A stretch of DNA of 64,000 nucleotides from CAWCKS01 sp963763485 (GTDB lineage: Bacteria; Pseudomonadota; Alphaproteobacteria; Rhizobiales; Xanthobacteraceae). Where the stretch lies: NCBI GenBank assembly GCA_963763485.1, contig CAVXOW010000004.1, forward strand, positions 62,001 through 126,000, in the 5' to 3' direction. The notes below the pieces were generated by a model. It was not told the DNA's origin, ran no database searches, and was given only the letters and a program-made list of their open reading frames with translations. This document shows positions 19,801-29,604 of the stretch, piece after piece. The stretch's first letter is position 1. Each line of letters opens with the position of its first letter. Both the position numbers and the translations under genes were made by a program.

Positions 19801-22060
19801 GCCGTCGAACAGCGGCTTGACGCCGATCATGTCGCTCTTTGGTGCGACCGGAATGCTGATCTTGCGCTCGACCGCACGGCCTCCCGCTTCCGCCATGCGG
19901 ATGAAGACCTGGGCTTCCTGTGGACGGCTCGAGGTCGGCGGTTTGGCGAGCGACACCTTCACCGTCGCTTTGCCGCTGGCGTCGGTTTCTGGCAAGTTCT
20001 CGATCGGCGTGCGCTCGTTCGAGGTCTGCTCGTCGTCGGCGACGCCGAACTTGTAGCCCTCGAAGCCCGGCCGGTTAGCCGCCGGCGCGACCAGCATGTC
20101 GCCCTCGAGCTGCAGGTTCGAGGCTGGCGCGCCGTAAAGGAAGCGGCCGTCAACCGCAAGCTCGACCGGATTCTCCGCAGAAATCTGCTTGGCCTTGGTC
20201 GACAAGTCGAATTCGATCCGCTCGGGGATATAATCCTCGACCATGAAGGTGGTTTCGCCGACCGACTTGCCCTTCGGGTCGGTGAAGGCGCGGACCCGCC
20301 AGGTGCCCGGCGGCACCGCCGAGTTCAGCTGTAACGACAGGCTGCGGCCGCCGGCGCCCTGGTCGGCGACGAGCAGGCGGCGATATTCGACGCCGTCGGG
20401 GCGTTCGATCACGAAGGTAACGGGCGAGCCGGTAATGGCATTGCCCTGGCCGTCACGCAGCAGTGCCGTGATGTAGACGGTCTCGCTGGAGCGATAGACG
20501 CCGCGCTCGGTGTAAACGAAGGCGTCGGGACCGGCCGGCACCGCGCGGCCGGAGACGCCGCGGTCGGTCAGATCGAACGCTGATGTCTTCAGGCTGAGGA
20601 ATGCATAGTCGCCCTTGTCGCCGCTGGCCGTCAGCAGCGCCGGCGACAGGCCGCCGTCACCGCGCGCAAGGCCGGCCTCGAACAGCACGTGGCCGGCGGC
20701 GTCGGTCTTCTTGGTGGCGAGGATCTCATTATTGCGCGCGACGAGGCGCACTTCAGTGTTGGCGAGCGGCTCGGTCGACGACAGCGCGTTGACGAAGACA
20801 TGGATGCCGTCGTTGCCGGAGAAGGCTGTCAGCCCGAGGTCGGACACGATGAACCACTGCGTCGACAGCGAGCCGTCGTCATTGTCGGAATTAGCCGGCC
20901 CCTTGGCCTTCGCCGTCATCGCGTAGACGCCGGGCCGCAGGTCGCCGACCGCCTGGTCGACCGGGAAGGCCGTGGTGACGTCCTCGTTCAGCACGTTGGC
21001 GGTGGCAAGCTCGCCGGACCACACCTGCACGCCGCGCTCGTTGCCGAGCGAATCCAGTTGATAGCTCGACAGGTTCTGCTGGAAATCGTCGCCGATCACG
21101 GTGTTGAGCAGGTTGCGGTCGCCGATCCGGAAGATCTGTACGGTCACCGCAGGCGTATTCACGCTGACCAGCGGGATGCCCTTCTGCCCGGTGCGCGGCA
21201 GTACATAGGCCTTGCCGGTGAAGTGCACGAACGGCTTGCGGTCGCGGACGTAGATGTTGAACTCGGCGGACTTCGGCAGGGTTTCCTTCACGGTCGACGG
21301 CAGACCGGCGCGAAGAGTTCAGGTTGTAGCGCTCGCCGTGCTTGAGACCCTCGACGCAAAGCTGCTGGTCTTCCCAGGACAGCGCCGGTTTGTCGACGCC
21401 GGCCTGCGTCACGAACGGTGAGAAGTCGGCGCGCTTGGGCAACGTTTCGGAGAACTGGAAGCAGACCCGTGGCGTCGCCGAGTCTGAATCAACGGAGTAA
21501 TCGAGCAGGCGAAAGCCCTGCTCGTCGCGCAGTTTTTCGTATTGCCCACGGATATCGGCGACTTCGCGCAAATCGAGCGACATACGCAAGGCATCGAGCG
21601 CCGGCCGCCACAGGTGGCGGCTCTGCATGGCGTTGCCGAGGACGGCGAGCGCATCGGCCTCGTCATTGGCGTTGCCGGCCTTCTGGTAGGCGATGTAGGC
21701 GGCGGTCGAGGCGCGCTCGAACAGGAACGTCTGCTCGCGGCTGTCGGCCGGCCTGATCTGGAAGATGGTCTTCGCCAGCCTGAGCCAGTTGCTTGAATCA
21801 TCCGGGGCCACGGCGGCAATCTGGCCAATCAGCTGCAGGCCGCCGCGGTAGTCGCCGCGCTTGAAGGCAGCATCGGCGTCGGCCTTCAGTTGGGCGGCGG
21901 GCTTTGCAACCGGCCCGGCCTCGGTCTTGATCTGGTTCTCCAGCCGGATCGCGGAGTCGTTCAGTTCATCGCGCTTGAAGGCTTTGTCGGCCGCCTGCGC
22001 TGCGCTCAAGGCGAACGCCATCGTTGCGACCATGGCGAGGGCGCGAACCAGACCGATCAT
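16839..22060 (-). CDS. Bacterial alpha-2-macroglobulin (YfhM-like), two frameshifts as sequenced
   Basis: A very large periplasmic protease trap of about 1,740 aa. In bacteria these proteins work with PBP1C to guard the cell when the outer membrane is breached. The N-terminal signal is MIGLVRALAMVATMAFALSA after a GGAG site. Several macroglobulin beta domains follow (for example FVYTERGVYRSSETVYITAL). The thioester motif is GCSEQ in RYPFGCSEQITSRAM, equivalent to the CxEQ reactive site, and the complement-like helical domain follows it (DRLLARQGSNGSFGLW). The chain is cut twice, by an extra T at about 21313 and at about 18661. Removing these restores LNSRAGLPSTVKETL and TATLPRFLLND. It is the first gene of the pair with pbpC. 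Confidence 0.92.
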
Positions 22061-22485
22061 GGGGAGACTCCTTGCGGCGGCCGTGCAATGCCGCCCTTTC
22101 CAGATAGCGCATGTCCTGTTCGGAAAACCGGAGGCCACTTTTCCGGGACATGCGCAGAATGATGCGCAAAAGGTGACGGACTCGTGGCTGTTTGGGAAGC
22201 GCGACAAGATATTCGCCTCGCCCCTCTGCGCCGTTCATCTTGCGGCACTGGGGATGCGGGATCGTTCAGGATTTGCAAGAGGCGGTTGAGCGCAGCCATG
22301 GTCGCAGAGTTCACCTTCGCCTGTGTCGCCGGCGGCGCCGCAGGGGTTCACATCGGGCGGCAACGCGGCCTCGAAATTGTTTGAATGGCCGTGAAAGTGC
22401 GGTGCACGCTGCGCAATTGACAAGGCCGGCGGGTTTCGCCTTGGTTAGGCAACAACAACCCCAGCGCCAAAACGGGACAGTTCCG
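22061..22485. other. Divergent intergenic region between macroglobulin and GST genes
   Basis: A 425 bp stretch with no convincing gene on either strand. It holds the inverted repeat described at 22107-22155 and presumably the two divergent promoters. No clear tRNA or terminator is seen, and the short frames within it show no family motifs. Confidence 0.5.
22107..22155. repeat. Inverted repeat of the rhizobial GGAAAA type
   Basis: The outer arms GCGCATGTCC and GGACATGCGC are perfect reverse complements. Inside them TCGGAAAA pairs with TTTTCCG around a short CCGGAGGCCAC core. Repeats built on CGGAAAA...TTTTCCG flanked by an ATG-C motif are frequent in rhizobial and Bradyrhizobium intergenic DNA. 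It lies about 50 bp upstream of the macroglobulin start. Confidence 0.7.
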
Positions 22486-23188
22486 ATGATCGACCTCTAC
22501 GCCCTCACCAGCCCGAACGTGGTCAAAGTCTTCCTGATGCTGGAAGAGTGCGAACTGCCCTACAGGGTCATCCCGGTCGACGTCTGGAAGGGCGACCAGT
22601 TCTCGCCAGAGTTCACGAAGATCAACCCGAACCAGAAGATCCCGGCGATCGTCGACCACGAAGGCCCCGGCGGCCAGCCGATCACGATCATCGAGTCCGG
22701 CGCCATCCTGCAATATCTCGGCGAGAAGACCGGCAAGTTCATCCCGAAGGAGTTCTCGCGCGCGCTACGAGATGCTGCAGTGGCTGATGCTGCAAATGGC
22801 CTCAGTCGGTCCGATGTTCGGCCAACTCGTCCATTTCAGCCGCTTCGCGCCGAAGGGCAACGATTACGGCGCGACCCGCTACCGCTCCGAGGTGCTCCGA
22901 CTGTTCGATCTATGCGAGCAGCGGCTTGCGAGCCACCCGTTCATCGGCGGCAACGAATACACCATCGCCGACATGGCATTCTGGCCGTGGATCCGAAACT
23001 ACGAACTCCTCGGCATCGACATTTCCAGCCGGCCGCATGTCGCGGCCTGGGTCAAAAAAATCGCCGAGCGCGATGGTATCAAGCGCGCGCTGGCGAAGGT
23101 TGGCACCCTCACCTCGACGCGCGACAGCGCGAGCGACGACAACAAGGACCGCTTCTTCGGCCGCGGCAAATACGCTCGCACCGCTTAA
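22486..23188 (+). CDS. Glutathione S-transferase family protein (YfcG/YghU-like), frameshifted as sequenced
   Basis: A cytosolic glutathione-dependent enzyme with a thioredoxin-fold N-terminus (MIDLYALTSPNVVKVFLMLE), the conserved cis-Pro region (NPNQKIPAIVDH) and ESGAILQYLGEKTGKF for gamma-glutamyl binding. The helical C-terminal domain carries YEMLQWLMLQMASVGPMFGQ and FIGGNEYTIADMAFWPW, typical of the YfcG-type disulfide-bond oxidoreductase group. The two halves are in different frames. Dropping one T at about 22753 joins them as PKESRARYEMLQW, the sequence expected in the family. The alcohol dehydrogenase starts 25 bp downstream and is probably co-transcribed. Confidence 0.9.
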
Positions 23189-23213
23189 AGCAGCAAGAAC
23201 AGGGAGCAGAAAA

Positions 23214-24299
23214 ATGCGCGCAGCCATCTTCCGCAGCGGCGAGATTGTCGTCGACACCCTGCCCGAGCCGGTGCCGGGCAAGGGCCAGGTCCTGGTCAAG
23301 ACGCTGGCCTGCGGCATCTGCGGCTCCGACCTGCACGCGCGCAAGCACGCGCACCGCATGGTGCAGATGTCGAAATTTCTCGCCGGCACCCGCAAGCCGA
23401 TGGATCTGTCGCGCGACGTGGTGATGGGCCACGAGTTCTGCTGCGAAGTGCTGGACTACGGTCCGGGCAGTGAGCGCCGCTTCAAGCCGGGCACCAAGGT
23501 GTGCTCGGTGCCGGGCCTCATCACGCCGACCGGACCGCAGGGTATCGGCTATTCCAATGATAATGTCGGCGGCTACGCCGAGCGCATGATCCTGTCCGAG
23601 CCGCTGCTGCTGGAGGTGCCGAACGGCTTGTCGGCCGAGCACGCCGCGCTGACCGAGCCGCTTGCGGTCGGCATCCACGCGGTCGAGAAGGCCAATGTGC
23701 GCGGCGACGAGGTGCCGCTGGTGATCGGTTGCGGCCCGGTGGGCTTATCCGTGATCGCAGGGCTGAAGCTGAAGGGCCTGCATCCGATTGTCGCGGCCGA
23801 CTATTCGCCGGCCCGCCGCAAGCTCGCCGAAAAGCTCGGCGCCGATATCGTGATCGACCCGGCCCAGACCCAGCCCTTCAAGAGCTGGGAGGAGCACGCG
23901 CAGATGACGGCGGAGCAGAAGGCGGCGCGTCCGCCGGCGCAGGCGTTCCTGCCGCCGTTGAAGCCGGCGCTGATCTTCGAGTGCGTCGGCGTGCCCGGCG
24001 TGATCCAGCAGATCTTCGAGAACTCGCCGCGCGATGCCCGCATCGTCGTGGTCGGCGTCTGCATGGAAAGCGACCGCAACGAGCCGATGCTCGGCATCAT
24101 GAAAGAGCTCAATGTCCAGTACGTGCTCGGCTACACACCGGCGGAGTTCGCCTCATCACTGAAGCTGATCGCCGACGGCAAGGTCGAGGCATCATCGCTG
24201 ATCACGGCCAAAGTGGGCATCGACGGAGTGGCCAAGGCCTTCGACGATCTCGGCAATCCCGAACAGCACACCAAGATCATCGTCGAGCCCTGGCGCTAG
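23214..24299 (+). CDS. Zinc-dependent alcohol dehydrogenase (MDR family)
   Basis: A medium-chain NAD(P)-dependent alcohol dehydrogenase of 361 aa. Catalytic zinc ligands are seen in ACGICGSDLHARKH and VVMGHEFCCEVLDYG, and the cofactor site in PLVIGCGPVGLSVIAGLKLKG (GxGxxG). The four-Cys structural zinc lobe of classical ADHs is missing. In its place is GLITPTGPQGIGYSNDNVGG, as in several MDR subfamilies. The start at 23214 follows AGGGAGCAG. It sits between the GST and the ABC importer and runs in the same direction. This suggests a role in breaking down the compound that the transporter imports, though the substrate is not shown by the sequence. Confidence 0.92.
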   Translation: MRAAIFRSGEIVVDTLPEPVPGKGQVLVKTLACGICGSDLHARKHAHRMVQMSKFLAGTRKPMDLSRDVVMGHEFCCEVLDYGPGSERRFKPGTKVCSVPGLITPTGPQGIGYSNDNVGGYAERMILSEPLLLEVPNGLSAEHAALTEPLAVGIHAVEKANVRGDEVPLVIGCGPVGLSVIAGLKLKGLHPIVAADYSPARRKLAEKLGADIVIDPAQTQPFKSWEEHAQMTAEQKAARPPAQAFLPPLKPALIFECVGVPGVIQQIFENSPRDARIVVVGVCMESDRNEPMLGIMKELNVQYVLGYTPAEFASSLKLIADGKVEASSLITAKVGIDGVAKAFDDLGNPEQHTKIIVEPWR

Positions 24300-24434
24300 G
24301 GCAGTGGAAATGAGGCGCGGCGCCAATGGCCCGCGCCGAAGACACCATGCTGCCCTGCTCATCATAACGGCCGATACCGTCCGCAATTGACACGTCGCCT
24401 GCGCCCTGTAGTCTTCCCGCCAACAACAATAAAA

Positions 24435-24453
24435 TCTATCCGGATCGGATAGA
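24435..24453. promoter_or_regulatory. Perfect inverted repeat upstream of the ABC importer operon
   Basis: TCTATCCG and CGGATAGA are exact reverse complements separated by GAT. The site ends 3 bp before an ATG and about 20 bp before the preferred start of the substrate-binding protein. It is placed to act as an operator that would block initiation of the whole transport operon. The cognate regulator is not identified. Confidence 0.5.
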
Positions 24454-24473
24454 GCATGCGGGAGAACACGCCA

Positions 24474-25715
24474 ATGAGGTGTCTGCGTCTGCTTGGCTAT
24501 GCCGTTGTTCTGACTGGTTTGCTGCTCTCGGGGCGACCAGGTTTCGCCGAAGATACCATCAAGATCGCCTACACTGATCCGTTCTCGGGCCCGTTCGCCT
24601 CCGGCGGTGACGAATTCCTGAAAGTCTTCCAGTTCATCTTCGCGCGCAAAAACGCGATGGGGGGCGTGCTCGGCAAGAAGCTCGAGCTGGTGCCATTCGA
24701 TGACAAGCTGCAGCCGGCGGAAGCCCTCATTGCGCTGAAGAACGTCACCGACCAGGGCATCCCGTTCCTGATGCACTGCACGGGATCGAATGTCGGCGCG
24801 GCGCTGATCGATGCCGTTTCCAAGCACAACGCACGCAATCCCGACAACCGCGTGCTCTATCTCAACTGCGGCGCGCTCGCGACCGAACTCACCAACGAGC
24901 AATGCGACTTCTGGCACTTCCGCTTCGCCGGAAGCGTCGAAATGCGCGCGGCCGCGCGGATCAAATCGCTGCCGGCAGATGTGAAGAAAGTCTACCTGCT
25001 GAACCAGGACTATCTGTTCGGCCAGTCGATCCAAAAAGACTCGAAGAAGTGGCTGGAGAAGCTGAGGCCCGATATCCAGATCGTCGGCGATGAGTTGATG
25101 CCGTTCGGCAAGGTCCAGGACTTCTCGTCCTATGTCGAGAAGATCAAGGCGTCCGGCGCGCAAAGCGTCGTCACCGGCAACTACAATCGCGACCTCAACC
25201 TCCTGATCAAGGCCGCGGTCGACGCCGGGCTCAATGTCCGCTTCGACGCGTACCTCGCCCACCTGATCGGCGGCCCGACCGCGATCGGCGCCGCCGGCGA
25301 AGGCCGCCTGACCTCGATCATGGAGTTCAATCCTAACGCGGCGGCGGACGCCAATGCGACCGAGGCCCTCAAGGTCGCCCTGGACTGGCGCGCCAATCAC
25401 GAGACCGATTTCACAGCGGTCCCCTTCGTCACCATGATCGACATGGTGACGGCGGCGATCGAGAAGGCTGGCGGAACCGATCCGATGAAGGTCGCACTGG
25501 CGCTCGAAGGCATCCAGACGAAAGATCTGATGGGCCAGGTCAACACCATGCGCAAGGACGATCATCAGATGCTGACGCCGTTCTATGCGGGCGTATTCAC
25601 CAAGGACGTGAAGTACGATTCCGAGCACACCGGCCTTGGCTGGAAGACCTTCATGACCGCGACGGCCAGCGATCTGACGTTGCCGACGATCTGCAAGATG
25701 AAGCGGCCCGAATAA
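24474..25715 (+). CDS. ABC transporter substrate-binding protein, branched-chain amino acid (LivJ) type
   Basis: The periplasmic receptor of a Liv-type ABC importer, about 413 aa. A signal peptide (LLGYAVVLTGLLLSGRPGFA) precedes the mature start EDTIKIAYTDPFSGPFASGG, the usual opening of type I peripla-binding proteins. Later blocks include KKVYLLNQDYLFGQ and SGAQSVVTGNYNRDLNLLIK. Start 24474 is chosen because GGGAG lies 10 bp upstream. An in-frame ATG at 24456 is the alternative. It heads a five-gene operon with two permeases and two ATPases. Liv-type systems import amino acids, amides, aromatic acids and other carboxylates, and the ligand here is unknown. Confidence 0.93.
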   Translation: MRCLRLLGYAVVLTGLLLSGRPGFAEDTIKIAYTDPFSGPFASGGDEFLKVFQFIFARKNAMGGVLGKKLELVPFDDKLQPAEALIALKNVTDQGIPFLMHCTGSNVGAALIDAVSKHNARNPDNRVLYLNCGALATELTNEQCDFWHFRFAGSVEMRAAARIKSLPADVKKVYLLNQDYLFGQSIQKDSKKWLEKLRPDIQIVGDELMPFGKVQDFSSYVEKIKASGAQSVVTGNYNRDLNLLIKAAVDAGLNVRFDAYLAHLIGGPTAIGAAGEGRLTSIMEFNPNAAADANATEALKVALDWRANHETDFTAVPFVTMIDMVTAAIEKAGGTDPMKVALALEGIQTKDLMGQVNTMRKDDHQMLTPFYAGVFTKDVKYDSEHTGLGWKTFMTATASDLTLPTICKMKRPE

Positions 25716-25756
25716 CGCGGAGGCGTCGAATGTAGCGTGATGGGGTCGGTGCGCGG

Positions 25757-26704
25757 ATGGAAGTCGTCCTCATCACGCTCCTGAACGGTCTCGTTTACGG
25801 CATGCTGCTGTTCATGCTGGCAAGCGGTCTGACGCTGATCTTCAGCATGATGGGCGTGATCAATTTCGCGCACGCCAGCATCTACATGATCGGCGCCTAC
25901 CTCGCCTACACGGTCAGCCGGTTCGTCGGCTTTTTCCCTGCCCTCATCCTCGCGCCGATCCTGTGCGGCCTGTTGGGCGCGGCGATCGAAGTCTGGGGGC
26001 TGCGCCGCGTCCATCACAACGGCCACATCGCCGAGCTCTTGTTCACGTTCGGCATGGTGTTCATCATCCAGCGCGGCGTACAGATGATCTGGGGCATGCT
26101 GCCGATGGCCTATCGCGTGCCGCAGGCGCTCGACTTCCCGCTGTTCACTCTCTACGGCGGCAACTTTCCGGCCTATCGCGGCTTCATGCTGCTGGTCTCG
26201 GCCGCGATGCTGGTCGGAACGTGGGTGCTGCTGAAGAAGACGCGGATCGGCCTGATCATCCAGGCCGCCCTGACCCACCCGCAAATGGTGAGCGCACTCG
26301 GCCACAACGTGCCGCGCGTCTTCACCATCGTGTTCGCCGGCGGCTGCGTACTCGCCGGCCTCGCCGGCGTTATCGGCGGCAACTACCAGACCACTGAGCC
26401 TGGCATGGCCGACGCGATGGGGCCGATCGTGTTCGTCGTCGTGGTGTTCGGCGGCCTCGGCTCGCTGTCCGGCTGCTTCATCGCCTCGATCGTGATGGGC
26501 ATGATCCAGACCGTCGCGGTCGTGATCAATTATTCACTGAATGACCTGATCAAGCCGCTGGGCATAACAATTCCCGGCGACAACCTGCTCACCGAAATCC
26601 TCACCGTCCCGGTCGCCCGCATCGGCGCGCTGCTGCCGTTTGCGATGATGATCCTGATCTTGCTGTTCCGACCGCGCGGGCTGCTCGGGACCCGCGACAC
26701 ATGA
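25757..26704 (+). CDS. ABC transporter permease, LivH type
   Basis: An integral membrane subunit with about eight hydrophobic helices. It opens with VVLITLLNGLVYGMLLFMLA and the LivH signature GLTLIFSMMGVINFAHASIY. The cytoplasmic coupling segment is TRIGLIIQAALTHPQMVSALGHNV. The length of 315 aa fits the family. It begins 41 bp after the receptor gene and overlaps the next permease by 4 bp (ATGA), so expression is coupled. It forms the channel together with the LivM-type partner. Confidence 0.94.
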   Translation: MEVVLITLLNGLVYGMLLFMLASGLTLIFSMMGVINFAHASIYMIGAYLAYTVSRFVGFFPALILAPILCGLLGAAIEVWGLRRVHHNGHIAELLFTFGMVFIIQRGVQMIWGMLPMAYRVPQALDFPLFTLYGGNFPAYRGFMLLVSAAMLVGTWVLLKKTRIGLIIQAALTHPQMVSALGHNVPRVFTIVFAGGCVLAGLAGVIGGNYQTTEPGMADAMGPIVFVVVVFGGLGSLSGCFIASIVMGMIQTVAVVINYSLNDLIKPLGITIPGDNLLTEILTVPVARIGALLPFAMMILILLFRPRGLLGTRDT

Positions 26705-27985
26705 CCGAGCGCAGCTCCCGGAACGCCGTGATCTGGCTGATCGCGATCCTGGTTGCGATCGCGGCGCCTTGGGCGTTCTTCAACTACACCACGGGGCGCC
26801 AGTCCGGCTTTGTCGTCTCGATGCTGAGCCAGATGGGGATGATGAGCATCCTCGCGCTGTCATACAACATGCTGCTCGGCCAGGCCGGCCTGTTCTCGCT
26901 CTGCCACGCAACATTCTTCGGCATCGGCGGCTACGCGACGATCCATTTCCTCAATCTGGCGGGGGACGGCTCGTTGCCGATACCCCTCGAACTCGTGCCG
27001 GTTCTGTCCGGCCTGTCGGGGCTCGGGCTGGCCGTCGTGTTCGGCTCCATGGCCGCCAAGCAGCGCGCCACGGCGTTTGCGATGATCACGCTCGGCATCG
27101 GCGAACTGATGACGACGGCCGCACTGATGTTCCACCATTTCTTCGGCGGCGAAGGCGGCGTCAACTCCAACCGCGTCATCGGTCATAGCCTGTTCGGCCT
27201 GAAATACGCGTCGAGCATTCAGGTCTACTACCTGATCGTTGCCTGGACCGTGTTGTGCGCGCTGGCGATGTTCTATCTGACCCGGACGCCGCTCGGCCGC
27301 ATGGCCAATGCGACACGCGACAATTTCGAGCGCGCGCAGTTCATCGGCTATGATCCGCGCACCGTGCGCTTCATGCAGTTCGCGCTGTCAGGTTTCTTTG
27401 CCGGGGTCGGCGGCGGCCTCTATGCCATCACCTACGAAATCGTGACGTTCGACGCGCTGGCGGCGCCACTGTCCGCGAACGCGCTGTTGATGGCCTATAT
27501 CGGCGGCTCCGCGGTATTCGGCGGTCCCGTGCTTGGCGCCGTCCTGATCACGCTGTTGCAAAGCGGCGTCAGCCTGATGTCGAACTCCTGGCTGGTCTAT
27601 GTCGGCGTGCTCTTCATCGTGCATGGTGATCTTCGCGCCGAACGGCATCATGGGACTCGTTTTCGCCCATGGACCGATCGCCCGCGCCGGCAAGCTGCGG
27701 CTGCTGATCGTGCCTTATCTCAGGATCATCGTTCCCGGCCTGCTGCTGGTGTTCGGCTTTGTTGGCCTGGTCGAGCTGACCTCGTTCCTGACGATCGGAG
27801 CAGCACAGGGCAAGACACTGGTGCTCTACGGCCACAAGATCGACGTCAACAGCCTGACGCCATGGCTGATCTCTGCAGCCTCGCTGCTGGTCGGCGGCGC
27901 CTGGCTGAGGATCGAGGCACGCGCCTTCCACCGCGTCTGGGAAGGCTTGATGACCGAACTTGCACCTGTTCGGGCCGTCGCATGA
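26701..27985 (+). CDS. ABC transporter permease, LivM type (frameshifted as sequenced)
   Basis: The second membrane subunit of the importer. The family signature is visible as LALSYNMLLGQAGLFSLCHA, followed by the coupling segment TPLGRMANATRDNFERAQFI. Near 27621 one extra base shifts the frame just after WLVYVGVLFIV. Removing it continues into MVIFAPNGIMGLVFAHGPIA and on to the stop at 27985. The extra C-terminal part has a further hydrophobic stretch (IIVPGLLLVFGFVGLVELTSF), longer than in E. coli LivM. Left uncorrected, the shifted frame runs into livG and mimics a permease-ATPase fusion, which I regard as an artefact. It overlaps its neighbours by 4 bp on both sides. Confidence 0.9.
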
Positions 27986-28737
27986 CCGACATCGCCCTGA
28001 GCCTGAAGAACGTGACGAAATCCTTCGGCAGCACCGAGATCATTCGCGGTGTCAGCCTCGACATCAAGAAGGGCGAGCGCCACGCGATCATCGGTCCGAA
28101 CGGCGCCGGCAAGACCACGCTGTTCAACCTGGTCAGCGGGCGTTTTCCAATTTCGTCCGGCGAAATCCTGTTGAACGGCAGCCGGATCGACGAGCTGCCG
28201 CCGCACCAGATCAACCGCCTTGGCCTGTCGCGCAGCTTTCAGATCACCTCGATCTTCCCAAAACTCTCGGTGTTCGAGAACCTGCGCTGCGCGCTGCTCT
28301 GGAGCATGGGCTATCGCTACTCGTTCTGGACGCCGCTGTGGCGGCAGAAAGAGCTGAACGAACGGACACTGGCGTTCCTCGAGGATCTCAACCTGCTGCC
28401 GCGCCGCGATGTGGCCGCGGGGCTATTGTCCTACGCCGATCAGCGTGCGCTCGAGATCGGCATGACCATCGCCGGCGGCGCCTCCGTCATCCTGCTCGAC
28501 GAGCCGACCGCCGGCATGAGCAACACCGAGACCGACAATGCGGTCGAACTGATCCGGCGGGTATCGACCGGTAAAACGCTGGTCATGGTCGAGCACGACA
28601 TGCGCGTCGTGTTCGGGCTCGCCGACGTCATCACCGTGCTGGTCTACGGCCAGGTCATCGCCTCCGGCCCGCCGCAGGTGGTACGCGCCAATACCGCCGT
28701 GCAGGAAGCCTATCTCGGGGCGCTGGAAGCGGCATGA
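27982..28737 (+). CDS. ABC transporter ATP-binding protein, LivG type
   Basis: A cytosolic ATPase subunit of 251 aa. The Walker A is GPNGAGKTTLFNL, and the signature region is LLSYADQRALEIGM, the LivG-type LSYG variant. The Walker B is SVILLDEPTAGMS, and the switch His lies in VMVEHDM. LivG-type specific features are SRSFQITSIFPKLSVFENL and the C-terminal GPPQVVRANTAVQEAYLG. It overlaps the LivM-type gene and the LivF-type gene by 4 bp each, so the operon is translationally coupled. Confidence 0.95.
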   Translation: MTDIALSLKNVTKSFGSTEIIRGVSLDIKKGERHAIIGPNGAGKTTLFNLVSGRFPISSGEILLNGSRIDELPPHQINRLGLSRSFQITSIFPKLSVFENLRCALLWSMGYRYSFWTPLWRQKELNERTLAFLEDLNLLPRRDVAAGLLSYADQRALEIGMTIAGGASVILLDEPTAGMSNTETDNAVELIRRVSTGKTLVMVEHDMRVVFGLADVITVLVYGQVIASGPPQVVRANTAVQEAYLGALEAA

Positions 28738-29432
28738 TCCTCGACGTCAAAGCGCTGCACGCCTACTACGGCCAGAGCCACATCCTTCACGGCGTCGATC
28801 TCAATGTGAACGACGGCGAGATCGTCAGCCTGCTCGGCCGCAACGGCGTCGGCCGCTCTACCACCTGCAAGGCGGTGATGGGGCTGGTCGAGGCGGAAGG
28901 TGAAATCCTTTATCGCGGCCGGAACATCGGCGGATTACGCCCCGACCAGGTCGCGCATTGCGGAATCGGGTATGTGCCCGAAGACCGGCAGATCTTTCCG
29001 ACGCTGACGGTGCGCCAGAACCTCGAGCTCGGGCTGCGGCGCGCGGGAAAATTCGGGCGCTGGACGTTCGATGACGTGTACAAGCTGTTTCCGAACCTCA
29101 AGGAGCGGCAGAACACGCTGGCGGGCGTCTTGTCAGGCGGCGAGCAGCAGATGCTGACGATGTGCCGGACTCTGATGGGCGATCCCGACCTGATTCTGAT
29201 CGACGAGCCGACCGAGGGACTGGCGCCAAAGCTGGTCGAGCAGGTCGGCCAATTGCTCGGCGAGATCGCCCGGCGCGGCGTTGCGATCCTGCTGGTCGAA
29301 CAGAAGCTGACGATCGCGCTGAAAATCTCGCAGCGGCTCTATGTGATGGGCCACGGCCGCATCGTGTTCGAAGGCACGCCGGCGGCGCTCAACGCCAACG
29401 ATGGCATTCGCAAGGAGTGGCTCGAGGTGTGA
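28734..29432 (+). CDS. ABC transporter ATP-binding protein, LivF type, with Arg in Walker A
   Basis: The second ATPase subunit, 232 aa. Family features are LHAYYGQSHILHGVDL, GYVPEDRQIFPTLTVRQNL, the signature LSGGEQQMLTMCRTL and the Walker B LILIDEPTEGLAPK. The Walker A reads GRNGVGRSTT, so the usual catalytic Lys is replaced by Arg at residue 41 (bases 28854-28856). An Arg there normally weakens ATP hydrolysis, so this site may be degenerate and the LivG-type partner may do most of the work. The rest of the protein is intact. It is the last gene of the importer operon. Confidence 0.93.
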   Translation: MILDVKALHAYYGQSHILHGVDLNVNDGEIVSLLGRNGVGRSTTCKAVMGLVEAEGEILYRGRNIGGLRPDQVAHCGIGYVPEDRQIFPTLTVRQNLELGLRRAGKFGRWTFDDVYKLFPNLKERQNTLAGVLSGGEQQMLTMCRTLMGDPDLILIDEPTEGLAPKLVEQVGQLLGEIARRGVAILLVEQKLTIALKISQRLYVMGHGRIVFEGTPAALNANDGIRKEWLEV

Positions 29433-29458
29433 GCCTAAGTCTCCCCGGGAATTAGGCT
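29432..29458. terminator. Hairpin after the ABC importer operon
   Basis: AGCCTAA and TTAGGCT form a 7 bp stem around a 13-base loop. It begins at the stop codon of the last transporter gene. No clear T-run follows, so it could be an intrinsic-like terminator or an RNA end-protecting hairpin. Confidence 0.4.
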
Positions 29459-29493
29459 GTTACAATTCAACTCCGCTCATGCCCGCGAAAGCC

Positions 29494-29515
29494 TGGCGAA
29501 GCAATTGCTTCGCCA
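29494..29515. repeat. Perfect 22-bp palindrome
   Basis: TGGCGAAGCAATTGCTTCGCCA reads as an exact palindrome without a loop, in the convergent gap between the importer operon and the Rieske oxygenase gene. The core GAAGCAAT/ATTGCTTC is also found in the Bradyrhizobium repeat at 31582-31664, so this is probably a truncated copy of that element, although it could serve as a protein-binding site. Confidence 0.55.
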
Positions 29516-29604
29516 TGAATCCAGAGACGATTGAAGAAGCACCATGGTTGTTTGGCAAAAACTGGGTCCTCCCGTCCGCGGGACGAGCGGTGAGAGGGAC
29601 GCGC

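Noticed and set aside
26701..28737. Apparent 678-aa fusion of an ABC permease and its ATPase
   Set aside because: The fusion arises only because an extra base near 27621 throws livM into the livG frame. The true livM end with its ATGA overlap is present in the other frame.
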